Part shown: positions 1 to 8,055 of the stretch, one piece after another
How the letters are laid out: each line of letters begins with the position of its first letter
Position numbering within the stretch: position 1 is the first letter of the stretch
Assembly: GCF_037094685.1 (NCBI RefSeq)
Contig: NZ_CP146614.1
Coordinates: 6,014,001-6,078,000 of the forward strand
Length of the DNA stretch: 64,000 nt
Origin: Massilia sp. METH4
GTDB taxonomy: Bacteria > Pseudomonadota > Gammaproteobacteria > Burkholderiales > Burkholderiaceae_D
Direction: 5' to 3'
The notes under the pieces: model-generated
What the model was told of the DNA's origin: nothing
The model's input: the letters and a program-made list of their open reading frames with translations, nothing else
Database searches by the model: none
Program-made: the position numbers and the translations under genes

Positions 1-653
1 TTTACCAGTACCCCCTGGTTGCGAGCCCTTATCGGCAACCCGCTGGAGACACCCGGGTCCACCAGCCCGCGCTCGGCTGCGATCACGACCGCATGCGTCC
101 GCGCTTTCGCGTCCAGTTTCGTCAGCAGTCCCTTGATATGCGTTTTGACCGTTCCGACACCGATACCCAATTCCCTGGCGATCAACTTGTTGCAATGTCC
201 GCCTGCAAGCAGATGAAGCACATCTGACTCGCGGCGGGTCAGCAAGGTGCGGCTGATGCTATCGGCGATCGATTTCGATACTTTCTCGGTCAAGTACCGC
301 ATGCCGTTGGCGAGATTCCTGACTGCGTCATACAGCTCGTCGGCCGTGCAATCGTGAAGCAGGTACCCATAAGCGCCCTGGTCGAGTGCTTCACGTACGT
401 GCGCTTCCTTGTGGTGATGGGTAACGATCAGGATGCGGGGTATCGCAGCGCCAGCGGCCGCCTGCACCTTCGCAAGCTGAATACCCCCAGCATAGTCGCT
501 CACCACCACGCAGGGCCGGGAAAGGCATGCCGAGGCACACCCCGTTGAGGCAACAACGTCGAACTCTGCACGCGCCGCCAGAAGCGCGCCTATGCCAGCG
601 GCAACCAGCGCATCCGGATGCACCACGTATATGGGTAGGGGTTTTTCCTGCAT
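1..653 (-). CDS. NarL/FixJ-type response regulator, 3' end cut by window edge
   Basis: The frame opens at an ATG whose complement is at 651-653 and runs off the left edge without a stop, giving about 217 residues. Residues 7-115 have the layout of a receiver domain and about 137-197 form a LuxR-type helix-turn-helix (LTRRESDVLHLL, then GIGVGTVKTHIKGLL). The receiver is unusual. The N-terminal acidic pair is replaced by H12-P13-D14, and the conserved lysine of the last strand is histidine (GYLLHDC, H100). A candidate phosphoacceptor D53 remains (VVVSDY). Loss of these residues suggests the output may not depend on normal phosphorylation. No partner kinase lies beside it in this window. The family is clear from the DNA-binding domain; the target genes are unknown. 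Confidence 0.85.
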   Translation of the reverse strand, partial: MQEKPLPIYVVHPDALVAAGIGALLAARAEFDVVASTGCASACLSRPCVVVSDYAGGIQLAKVQAAAGAAIPRILIVTHHHKEAHVREALDQGAYGYLLHDCTADELYDAVRNLANGMRYLTEKVSKSIADSISRTLLTRRESDVLHLLAGGHCNKLIARELGIGVGTVKTHIKGLLTKLDAKARTHAVVIAAERGLVDPGVSSGLPIRARNQGVLV

Positions 654-864
654 GGTGTCGTATTCTTGAAAGCAAGACTGCCATCATGCACCGCCGGCGC
701 TGCACGTACCACGTACATTAGCCGCCTCCGTTCATAGTACGAAACGACGGTAATCCACTCCCCCCATCGTGGTATGAAGTGAGTTGTATGAGTTTCCGCA
801 AGACAATATTCAATTGACTTGCGTAAATGCGCTACGCACAATGTGCCTATTGAGGAGGCACTGC

Positions 865-2292
865 ATGAGCATGAACCGGACTGCCGTTGTCAGGCGTTCA
901 ATCGCAAGCATGGATTTGAAAGACGCGCTGATGGTCGGTGTGATCGTCTACGCCTGCACGATCTTCGGCATTTATACGGCGCAGTCGGACACGCTGGCGG
1001 GATTCTGGCCCAGCAACGCGGTAATGGTCGGTCTGCTGCTCAGGAAGGCTCATCCTCCGACACCGGCGCACTGGGTGGCCGCCGTCGTTGGCTACGTGCT
1101 GGGCGACGCCGAAACGCTGCAAAGCTGGCCCAAGACCGTCATGCTCACCTGGGCAAACATGACGGGGGTGTCGGTCTGCTATGTACTGCTGTCCCGTACG
1201 GGCGAGGAACACCGGGGCTTGCGTAATCCCGGCTCAATGGTGCGCTTCGTCCTGGCGGTTGTCTGCGGTGCCGCCGCCGCTGGCGTGGCCGGCTTCTTTA
1301 TCCATCCCCGGCTGTATGGCGGCACGCCAACCGAGGGCTTTGCCTTCTGGTTCTCCACGGAACTGGTCAATTACATCGCCATGCTGCCCGTGATGCTGAC
1401 CATGCCCGCCCTGCCGCGTGGGCTGGCCAGGTACAAGCGCCGCGACGACTGGCCCAGCTGGCGCGTTGAAGAAATCGCACCGCTGGCAGCTTTCGCCGCC
1501 AGCCTGTGGCTGGGCACGCAGCTTGGCGGTCCGGGCGTCATTCCATACCCGGTCCCTGCCATGCTCTGGTGCGCCCTCACGTATGGTCCGTTCGTCACGG
1601 CTTGTATCACCCTGTTCTTTTCGATGTGGACCTTGATCGCCATTTCCAGCGGCACCCTGCCGATCGGCGTCAGTTTCGATAGCGAGCAGGCGGTCATGTC
1701 TCTGCGCGTCGGCGTGATCTTCACGGCACTGGCCCCATTGACAGTGGCAAGCGTGATGGCAGCGCGCAATGCGCTGCTGGCCCGACTGATGCACGTCGCC
1801 TCTCACGACTCGCTGACGCACGCGCTCAACCGCGGCGGCTTCATGACCAGTGCTGAAGCCGTGCTGGCCACGCCCAAGGTAACGCGCCAGCCGGTTGCCG
1901 TCCTGATGATGGATATCGATTTTTTCAAGGCGGTCAATGACAACCATGGTCATGCGGCGGGCGATGTCGTCCTGGCCAGCTTCGCGAGCGTAGCCCAGAG
2001 CTGCCTGCGCAGGGGTGATCTGTTGGGTCGGCTGGGCGGCGAGGAATTTGCGGTTTTACTACCCGGATGCAGTCCGGAAGCCGCCTGCGCGATCGCCCAG
2101 CGCATCTGCGACGCCTTTGCCGCCCATCCGGTAGCGGTGGGCGGCGACGCGCCGCTGCACTCCACCGTCAGTATCGGCGTGGCATGCTGGAATAAGCCAT
2201 CCATTTCCATCGAGGCCATGCTCGGCGCCGCTGATTCGGCGCTATACGCCGCCAAGAAGTCAGGCCGCAACCGGTTCGTTCGCAGCGCCTGA
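865..2292 (+). CDS. MASE1-type membrane sensor diguanylate cyclase (GGDEF)
   Basis: 475 residues. The start at 865 is chosen because GAGGAGG lies six bases upstream; an in-frame ATG further 5' has no such site. The N-terminal ~300 residues are a run of hydrophobic helices with the FWPSNAVMVGLL signature of MASE1-like integral membrane sensor domains. The C-terminal ~155 residues are a GGDEF domain with an intact GGEEF active site at 391-395, the metal-binding MMDIDFFKAVND strand, and an RRGD inhibitory-site motif five residues before it. It should therefore make cyclic-di-GMP from two GTP at the inner membrane and be feedback inhibited. The signal sensed is not known. It converges on the AgaR-type repressor and is probably a single transcription unit. 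Confidence 0.92.
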   Translation: MSMNRTAVVRRSIASMDLKDALMVGVIVYACTIFGIYTAQSDTLAGFWPSNAVMVGLLLRKAHPPTPAHWVAAVVGYVLGDAETLQSWPKTVMLTWANMTGVSVCYVLLSRTGEEHRGLRNPGSMVRFVLAVVCGAAAAGVAGFFIHPRLYGGTPTEGFAFWFSTELVNYIAMLPVMLTMPALPRGLARYKRRDDWPSWRVEEIAPLAAFAASLWLGTQLGGPGVIPYPVPAMLWCALTYGPFVTACITLFFSMWTLIAISSGTLPIGVSFDSEQAVMSLRVGVIFTALAPLTVASVMAARNALLARLMHVASHDSLTHALNRGGFMTSAEAVLATPKVTRQPVAVLMMDIDFFKAVNDNHGHAAGDVVLASFASVAQSCLRRGDLLGRLGGEEFAVLLPGCSPEAACAIAQRICDAFAAHPVAVGGDAPLHSTVSIGVACWNKPSISIEAMLGAADSALYAAKKSGRNRFVRSA

Positions 2293-2353
2293 GTGACGCG
2301 CGATCGGTGCCTGCCCGAGCGCGGAGCCTCATCGTGCTTCGGACAGCAGAACC

Positions 2354-3136
2354 CTATCCCGGGAAGTCCTGACCGGCAATCAGCAATTCGATGCCGGCGT
2401 CCCGCAGGCCATCCCGATACTGGGCGCTGATGTCGGCGTCGGTGATGATGGTATGGACACGGTCCAGCTGGACGATGCGGTGCAGGCTGATGTAGCCGAA
2501 CTTCGAGGAGTCCGCGAGCACGATGACTTTCCTGGCCCGTTCCACCATCTTGTGGTTCAGGCTCGCTTCCGCCTCGTGGTGGGTCGTCACGCCGAACTGC
2601 AGGTCCAGGCCGTCGACACCGAGGAACAGCTTGTCGAAGCTGTAGGCCTGCAGGCAGGCCTCGGCCTGCATGCCCTGGATCGACAGCGACTGCTTGCGCA
2701 GCAGGCCGCCGGTCAGGATCAGGTCCACACCCGGCGCGTTCACCAGTTCCCAAGCGATATTGAGCCCGTTGGTCATGACCGTCACGTTATGGGCCTCGCG
2801 CAGATGGCGCGCGAGCGAAAGCGTGGTGGTGCCGGAATCGATGATGATGTTCTCGCCCGGCTTCACCAGGCTCGCCGCCAGGGCACCGATGCGCTCCTTC
2901 TGTTCGTGATTGAGCGCGTCCTTCTGCGATACCGTCTGTTCGGTGGGCGGCATGCGTGCCAGCGTAGCGCCACCATGGCTGCGGATGGCAAGACCTTGCG
3001 CCTCGAGTGCACTGAGATCGCTGCGGATCGTTACCGCCGACACGTTCAGCTGTTTCACAAGTTCGCTGACTTGTACCGAGGTGCGTTCAGTGAGTGCTTT
3101 CAGGATGGCTTCGCGGCGTTGCCCGGTTTGTCCCAT
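2354..3136 (-). CDS. agaR: DeoR/GlpR-family repressor, AgaR-like
   Basis: 260 residues, normal for the DeoR family. Residues about 6-58 are the winged helix-turn-helix (VSELVKQLNVSAVTIRSDL, followed by RSHGGA). The C-terminal part is the sugar-phosphate sensing domain with the IDSGTTTLSLARHL anion-binding motif. It lies 134 bp downstream of the sugar kinase on the same strand, so it may share the operon transcript or have its own promoter. The AgaR assignment follows from the neighbours (agaS, kbaZ, amino-sugar kinase); the family itself would also fit other sugar-phosphate repressors. TTTCG direct repeats in the divergent promoter at 7.8 kb are its likely binding sites. No strong ribosome binding site precedes the chosen ATG. 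Confidence 0.85.
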   Translation of the reverse strand: MGQTGQRREAILKALTERTSVQVSELVKQLNVSAVTIRSDLSALEAQGLAIRSHGGATLARMPPTEQTVSQKDALNHEQKERIGALAASLVKPGENIIIDSGTTTLSLARHLREAHNVTVMTNGLNIAWELVNAPGVDLILTGGLLRKQSLSIQGMQAEACLQAYSFDKLFLGVDGLDLQFGVTTHHEAEASLNHKMVERARKVIVLADSSKFGYISLHRIVQLDRVHTIITDADISAQYRDGLRDAGIELLIAGQDFPG

Positions 3137-3270
3137 GGTCGGACGAATAATTTTGATAAAACAGCAGCTTACCAGATTGCAGCAGGGGCGGCACTACCGC
3201 TGGGGCGGTGCCGGCCGCCATGCGGTGCGATGGCGGCGCGGCACCCGTGGCGGTGGCGGCAGGCGCCGCG

Positions 3271-4239
3271 TCAGCGCGAGGCTTCCAGGCGTTCGAGCGC
3301 CGCGGCGTCCAGCGGCGTGCCGGCGCAGCGCGCCGCATACAGCGCGGCACCGAGCACGGGAGGCAGGCGCGGTGTCGCCAGCCGGTACGCGCCCTTGCCG
3401 GAGGCGGCCAGCGCCTGCCCGAACGGCGTGCGCAGCGGCCCTTCCGCGCCGAACAGGCCGCCGGAATAGGACACGGCCAGTTCCATCTCTGGACCGACCC
3501 CGAGCTGGCCACGCACCGCATCGACCAGCGCGGCGATTTCGGCGGCGGCGGCGTCGAGGATCGCCGCCGCCTGCCGATCGCCCTGCGCGGCCGCTTCGGA
3601 GACGAGCCGCGACAGCGCGGCCACCTTGCTGCGCTCCCCTTTCAATTCGCCATAGACGACCTGGCACAGGTCGAGATCGTCACGCAGCGCCAGGCGTTCG
3701 CGCAGCAGCGCATGCAGCGGTCCACGCGGCGCGCGGCCATCGCTCATCCTGGAAAACAGCGCCAGTCCCGCGCGGGCGATCCAGTAGGCCGAGCCTTCGT
3801 CGCTGAACAGCTCCCCCCAGCCGCCGGCCCGCGCACGTCGCCCGCCGATCTCGCCATACGCCATCGAGCCGGTGCCGGCAATGACGCTGATGCCGTCGGC
3901 GCATGCCAGCGATCCGGCCCAGCTGCACACCATGTCGTTGCCGCACAGGTAGCGCCCGTGGCCCAGCACGGCGCGCGGCAGCGCGTCGAGCTCCGGCTGG
4001 GCCGCCCGGTCTTCGCCATGGGCAGGCAGGCCGAAAAAGGCGAATTCGATATCGCCCGCGCCGACGCCGGCGGCCGCGAACAGTGCCGCACAGCCGCGCG
4101 CCAGCACGGCGGCCGCGCCATCCATGCCGACTTCGAGATAGTAGGCACTGCTCTCCTCCTGTCGCGCGAGCACGCGTCCCTGGCTGTCGACCAGCGCGAA
4201 CGCGGTCTTGGTGCCGCCGCCATCAACCCCGAGGAACAT
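3271..4239 (-). CDS. BadF/BadG/BcrA/BcrD-family sugar kinase (N-acetylhexosamine kinase-like)
   Basis: 322 residues. The N-terminus FLGVDGGGTKTAFALV is the phosphate-1 loop of the ASKHA fold, and GTGSMAYG near residue 120 is the second phosphate-binding loop. This family includes GlcNAc kinases, so the likely reaction is ATP-dependent 6-phosphorylation of GalNAc, galactosamine or a related hexosamine after import. AAGGAG precedes the ATG by six bases. The start overlaps the 3' end of the upstream agaS by 17 bp, so translation is coupled. With a non-PTS transporter in the same operon, a cytoplasmic kinase is what the pathway needs. The exact sugar is inferred from context only. Confidence 0.85.
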   Translation of the reverse strand: MFLGVDGGGTKTAFALVDSQGRVLARQEESSAYYLEVGMDGAAAVLARGCAALFAAAGVGAGDIEFAFFGLPAHGEDRAAQPELDALPRAVLGHGRYLCGNDMVCSWAGSLACADGISVIAGTGSMAYGEIGGRRARAGGWGELFSDEGSAYWIARAGLALFSRMSDGRAPRGPLHALLRERLALRDDLDLCQVVYGELKGERSKVAALSRLVSEAAAQGDRQAAAILDAAAAEIAALVDAVRGQLGVGPEMELAVSYSGGLFGAEGPLRTPFGQALAASGKGAYRLATPRLPPVLGAALYAARCAGTPLDAAALERLEASR

Positions 4240-5419
4240 GGCCGTCTCCTTCCAGCGGATAGATGGTGACGCCGCGCACCACGCGGTTGACGGTGCCCGA
4301 CACGCTCGGCGTGTCCGGCCGCAGCCCCAGCGCCAGCGACTGCAACAGTGCGTAGGCCTGGCAGAACACGATGTACGGCAGCGCGAGCGCCAGGTCGCCC
4401 GCCCGGTCGACGGCGTGCAGCGTCACGCAGTCGCCTCCCAGTTCCGGTTCGGCGCGGCCGCTCAGTGCCAGCACCCGGCCGGCGCGCCCATCGTTGCGCA
4501 GCTCGCGCAACAGATCCAGGTCGTAGCGCCGGGCCTGCGCGTCGTTCGACAGCAGCACCACGACCAGCGTATCGGCATCGATGATCGTCTTCGGACCGTG
4601 GCGGAATCCGAGCGGCGAATCGAACAGCGCCACCACCTGCCCGTCGGTCAGCTCCAGCAGCTTGAGCGACGCTTCGCGGGCCAGGCCGCGCAAGGCGTTG
4701 CTGCCGAGGTAGACCACGCGGCGGAAACGGCGCGCCACCAGCGCTTCCAGCAGCGGCTGCATCTCGTCCAGCACGCGGACCGCGGCGGCGGCAGGGGCAT
4801 CGACGGCGTTCTCCGGCAGCACCCCGAACGCACATGCCGCGGCCAGCAGCATCGACGTGAAGCTGGTGGTCATGGCGAAGCCACGGTCGTGCGTGGCGTC
4901 CGGCAGCAGGATCGCGTGGACATTGGCCCTGCCCTGCGCCATCCGGCACAGTTCGCCGTCGGGATTGCAGGTGATGAAGAGATGATGGACCTCCTCCACG
5001 AGCTGGTCGGCCAGCGCGACGGCAGCCACGCTTTCCGGACTGCTGCCCGAGCGGCCGAACGACACCAGCAGCGTCGGCACCTTCGGCTGCAGGAACTGCT
5101 GCGGGCCGGATACCAGGTCGGTGGTCGGCACGGCTTCCGCGCGCCGCCCGGCGCCGAGCAGCGCGGGCACGAGGCACTCGCCGATGAACGCCGAGGTGCC
5201 GGCACCCGTCAGCACGATGCGCAGGTCGCCGCGCGCCAGCAGCGGTCCGAGGAATGCGTCGAGCGCCGGGCGCTGGCCCGCGACCAATGCCTCGATCGCG
5301 GGCCAGATGGCCGGCTGCTGCGCGATTTCGCGCGCCGTGAGGCCGGCGCCGGCGGCGTCGAGCCGCTCCGCCGCAAGGCCCAGGATGTTCGTGAATTTGC
5401 TGCGGTCTACGACTGGCAT
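4223..5419 (-). CDS. agaS: SIS-domain sugar-phosphate isomerase/deaminase, AgaS-like
   Basis: 398 residues, the usual AgaS length. Two SIS domains are visible: the first around IVLTGAGTSAFIGE, the second around VYLGSNALRGLAREA, ending in the LGFRHGPK motif shared with GlmS-type isomerases. AgaS proteins deaminate and isomerise galactosamine-6-phosphate to tagatose-6-phosphate. The start MPVVDRSKF lies inside the end of kbaZ (13 bp overlap) and follows a GGGAG/GGAAG ribosome site. Position between kbaZ and the sugar kinase supports a role in galactosamine breakdown. No AgaA-type deacetylase is present in the window, so N-acetyl sugars would need one encoded elsewhere. Confidence 0.88.
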   Translation of the reverse strand: MPVVDRSKFTNILGLAAERLDAAGAGLTAREIAQQPAIWPAIEALVAGQRPALDAFLGPLLARGDLRIVLTGAGTSAFIGECLVPALLGAGRRAEAVPTTDLVSGPQQFLQPKVPTLLVSFGRSGSSPESVAAVALADQLVEEVHHLFITCNPDGELCRMAQGRANVHAILLPDATHDRGFAMTTSFTSMLLAAACAFGVLPENAVDAPAAAAVRVLDEMQPLLEALVARRFRRVVYLGSNALRGLAREASLKLLELTDGQVVALFDSPLGFRHGPKTIIDADTLVVVLLSNDAQARRYDLDLLRELRNDGRAGRVLALSGRAEPELGGDCVTLHAVDRAGDLALALPYIVFCQAYALLQSLALGLRPDTPSVSGTVNRVVRGVTIYPLEGDGHVPRG

Positions 5420-6732
5420 GCTTCCAACTCCCTCGTTGCGGCGCCCGCCGTGCAGGCGTCCGTGGTACAAGCGTTCATGTATTGGCGCAGCACCCTGGCC
5501 ACGCCTTCCTTCAGCAGATCGACCGGCCGGTTGCGCACCCGGCCTTCGCGCACCGCTTCGTACTGCGCCGGCAGGTACTGGCTGAGCAGCGTGAGCGGCG
5601 GCGCTTCCCGTTCCAGGCTCGCCAGCAGGCGCGCCTGCGCGGCCTGAATGGCCGGATGCGGCCAGTAATAGCGGATCCGGTCGCTCAGGCTGTACTGCTG
5701 GTCGAACCGGGCACGGCGCGGATCGTTGTCGTAGTACTTGCGCCAGTATTCGGGTTCGGCGCGCATCACGTCCAGCACGGTGTCCTTGAAGCCGCACCCC
5801 TTGCCGTCGCCGGCCATCGCCGCTTCGATATCGGCCAGCGCCCACAGCGTTTCGCGCAGCGCGAAGGTCGCGCCGGGTCCCACCTTCAGGATCGCGAAAT
5901 GGCCGGCCACCAGCGCGGCCAGGTTGGCCGGCGTCTGGTAATCGGTCGAGTGGGCTTCGTAGACGAGCGTGGGCACGCCTTCGATCATGCGGCTCAGGCC
6001 CACGGCCCGCTCCGGCTGGAAATCGATCACCTTGTGATGGTCGAACTCGACGCCGGGCTGGACCACCAGGCCGACCACGCGCGGCCACGCGGCGTCGAGC
6101 CCCGCCGCGGCGAACGCGCTCCTGTGCGAAGCCATCGTCCTGGCCGCCGCTTCCGGTGTCGTGACGCTCAGTTCCTCCAGGTCTTCGTGGGCGCCGCCGG
6201 GCACCGGCACTTCGGTGCCGACCACGTAGACCGGCGCTTCGCCGCCCGCGGCCTGCCAGGCCCGCTCGGCGACGGTGCACAGCCGCGCGGCCCGCGCCGC
6301 CACGACGTCGTCGCGCAGCGGCACGGGATCGCCGGCGCACGACATCGAGCAATCCAGGTGGATCTTGCGGAAACCCGCCGTCACGTACTGTTCGATCAGC
6401 ACGTCGGCCTTCGCCATCGCCTCGCCGGCGCTCTGGTCCTGCCACGCATTGGGCCCCAGGTGGTCGCCACCGAGCAGCACGCGCTCGCGCGCGAGGCCCA
6501 CGCGGTCGGCGATGCCATGCACGAAAGCGTGGAAGGCGCCCGGCGTCATGCCGGTGTATCCGCCATCCTGGTTCACCTGGTTCGACGTGGCCTCGATCAG
6601 CACCGGCTGCCCTGCCGCGGCCGCCACTTCCATCGCCGCCTCGATCACCAGCGGATGCGCCGAGCACACCGCGTGGATGCCGACCGGTTCACCGGCCTTG
6701 TGGCGGCGCACCAGATTCAACATGTATTCCAT
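5407..6732 (-). CDS. kbaZ: D-tagatose-bisphosphate aldolase non-catalytic subunit family (KbaZ/GatZ/AgaZ)
   Basis: 441 residues. The N-terminus MEYMLNLVRRHKAGEPVGIH and internal HLGPNAWQ and FDHHKVIDF segments are characteristic of the GatZ/KbaZ family. The start is set by AAGGAG seven bases upstream of the ATG at 6732; longer readings run into the transporter gene. In E. coli this protein supports the catalytic aldolase subunit KbaY/GatY, but no such partner is encoded here. KbaZ-like proteins without a Y subunit occur in other amino-sugar clusters, where their role has been debated. The gene follows the transporter by two bases and overlaps agaS, so it is a tightly coupled operon member. 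Confidence 0.9.
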   Translation of the reverse strand: MEYMLNLVRRHKAGEPVGIHAVCSAHPLVIEAAMEVAAAAGQPVLIEATSNQVNQDGGYTGMTPGAFHAFVHGIADRVGLARERVLLGGDHLGPNAWQDQSAGEAMAKADVLIEQYVTAGFRKIHLDCSMSCAGDPVPLRDDVVAARAARLCTVAERAWQAAGGEAPVYVVGTEVPVPGGAHEDLEELSVTTPEAAARTMASHRSAFAAAGLDAAWPRVVGLVVQPGVEFDHHKVIDFQPERAVGLSRMIEGVPTLVYEAHSTDYQTPANLAALVAGHFAILKVGPGATFALRETLWALADIEAAMAGDGKGCGFKDTVLDVMRAEPEYWRKYYDNDPRRARFDQQYSLSDRIRYYWPHPAIQAAQARLLASLEREAPPLTLLSQYLPAQYEAVREGRVRNRPVDLLKEGVARVLRQYMNACTTDACTAGAATRELEACQS

Positions 6733-6734
6733 TG

Positions 6735-7679
6735 TCACGCTCCTTGGGTTGATTCTTGGGGTGCGGCGCCGTCGTCCGCCTGCAGCGCGAGAAACAGCGC
6801 GGCCGCCAGCGACAGGCCGATGCCGGCCAGCCGGTAGCCGCCCGGCACCGTCGCGGCCAGCGCCATCGCGATCACGGTCGTCAGGAGCGGCGCGCCGGCG
6901 TTCACGAGCGGCGATACCGTCAGCGCCTTGCCGTGCCGGAAGGCATACACCAGCGTCAGCGCACCGACGGCGTTCAGGACCTGGGTAACGGCGGCCAGCA
7001 GCGGCCCGGATGGGCCATAGTTGATCGGCTGCGAAAAATCGGTCATCGCCAGCGCCACCGGGATGCACAGCAGCGCGCTGGCGGTCATGTAGAAGAAGAT
7101 GCTCTCGGCATCCATGCGGGCATTGGCCAGCTTGATGAAGTAGGCTTGCAGGCCCCAGGCGACGAGCACCGCGAGCGCCAGCACGAACCACAGTCCGTAC
7201 TGCCGGGGTGCCCCGCCCGGATTGAAGTCGAACAGCGGCAGCGCGCACACGGCCAGCACGATGCCGGTCATGCCCATCGCACCGGTGCGTTCATGGAGGA
7301 ACACGTACGACAGCACGATCGTGATGACCGGCGACAGCGAAATCAGGGGGAAGATCAGGTAAGCCGGCCCGGCCTTCACCGCATAGAACAGCACCATCTG
7401 TCCACCGGCGCCGAGCAGGCCGATGGCCAGGCCATAGGCCACCGCGATCCGGTCCCGTCGCACGCGCCACCCCGCCCGCGCCAGCACGAACAGCGCCGGC
7501 GGCACCATCGTCAGCGCCCAGACCACGTACACCAGCGTCTCGGGAAAGCCGTGCTGGCTGGGCAGGCCGGCGAAGGCACCCCATACACCCCACAGCAGCG
7601 CGGTTGCCAGCGCATAGCCGAGCCAGCGCGGCCTGGCCGTCCCGCTTGTACCTGGTTCATGCGGCATCGTCTTCTCCAT
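6735..7679 (-). CDS. EamA/DMT-family transporter, probable amino-sugar permease
   Basis: 314 residues with about ten hydrophobic helices in the two-repeat layout of drug/metabolite transporters; LLWGVWGAFAGLP and the central FVLALAVLVAWGLQAYF are typical. The start at 7679 is supported by GAAGGAG seven bases upstream; a second ATG lies four codons in. As the first gene of the kbaZ-agaS-kinase operon it is the best candidate for the sugar importer, replacing the PTS permease of the enteric aga systems. Substrate is inferred from position only. It faces the divergent GH27 gene across a 376-bp promoter region. Confidence 0.82.
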   Translation of the reverse strand: MEKTMPHEPGTSGTARPRWLGYALATALLWGVWGAFAGLPSQHGFPETLVYVVWALTMVPPALFVLARAGWRVRRDRIAVAYGLAIGLLGAGGQMVLFYAVKAGPAYLIFPLISLSPVITIVLSYVFLHERTGAMGMTGIVLAVCALPLFDFNPGGAPRQYGLWFVLALAVLVAWGLQAYFIKLANARMDAESIFFYMTASALLCIPVALAMTDFSQPINYGPSGPLLAAVTQVLNAVGALTLVYAFRHGKALTVSPLVNAGAPLLTTVIAMALAATVPGGYRLAGIGLSLAAALFLALQADDGAAPQESTQGA

Positions 7680-7790
7680 GATGCTCCTTCAGGGTTTTAC
7701 ATTCGCGCCGGCCGCGCGGTTTCGCGCAATGCGCCGGGCCGGTGCCACCGTGGGTGCTTGCGTTAGCAACTGTTCCGATAGTAGTGGGGT

Positions 7791-7885
7791 ATCGAACGAA
7801 ATGCAATTGCCTTTCGATTTATTTTCGTTTTGTGGTTTTTCTGCGTGCCCCACCGTGACTTTCCTTTTCGATTACTTTCGCTTAC
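7791..7885. promoter_or_regulatory. Putative AgaR/DeoR operator cluster in the divergent 7680-8055 promoter region
   Basis: The 376-bp region between the transporter operon and the GH27 gene contains an AT-rich island with TTTCG at 7812, 7823, 7866 and 7876, and the complement CGAAA at 7797. The spacing within each pair is 11 and 10 bp, one helical turn, as expected for tandem DeoR-family half-sites. The stretch CCTTTCGATTTATTTTCG (7810-7827) resembles the published AgaR operator of E. coli as I recall it. It probably controls both directions. The rest of the region shows no gene. Confidence 0.55.
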
Positions 7886-8055
7886 TATCCCAGCTGAGGT
7901 TTGCCGGCTGAGGTTCGTCGTCCTCGCCGGCCCGTGGGCAGGGGCACGGCGCCTTTCGAATTCGGCCGGGAGGGCGACGCCGGCGCCAAACCCGCGGGAG
8001 GCGAACATTCGACCGAAGCTGCTACCACGACAACCAGACCAGACAGGAGATCCGC

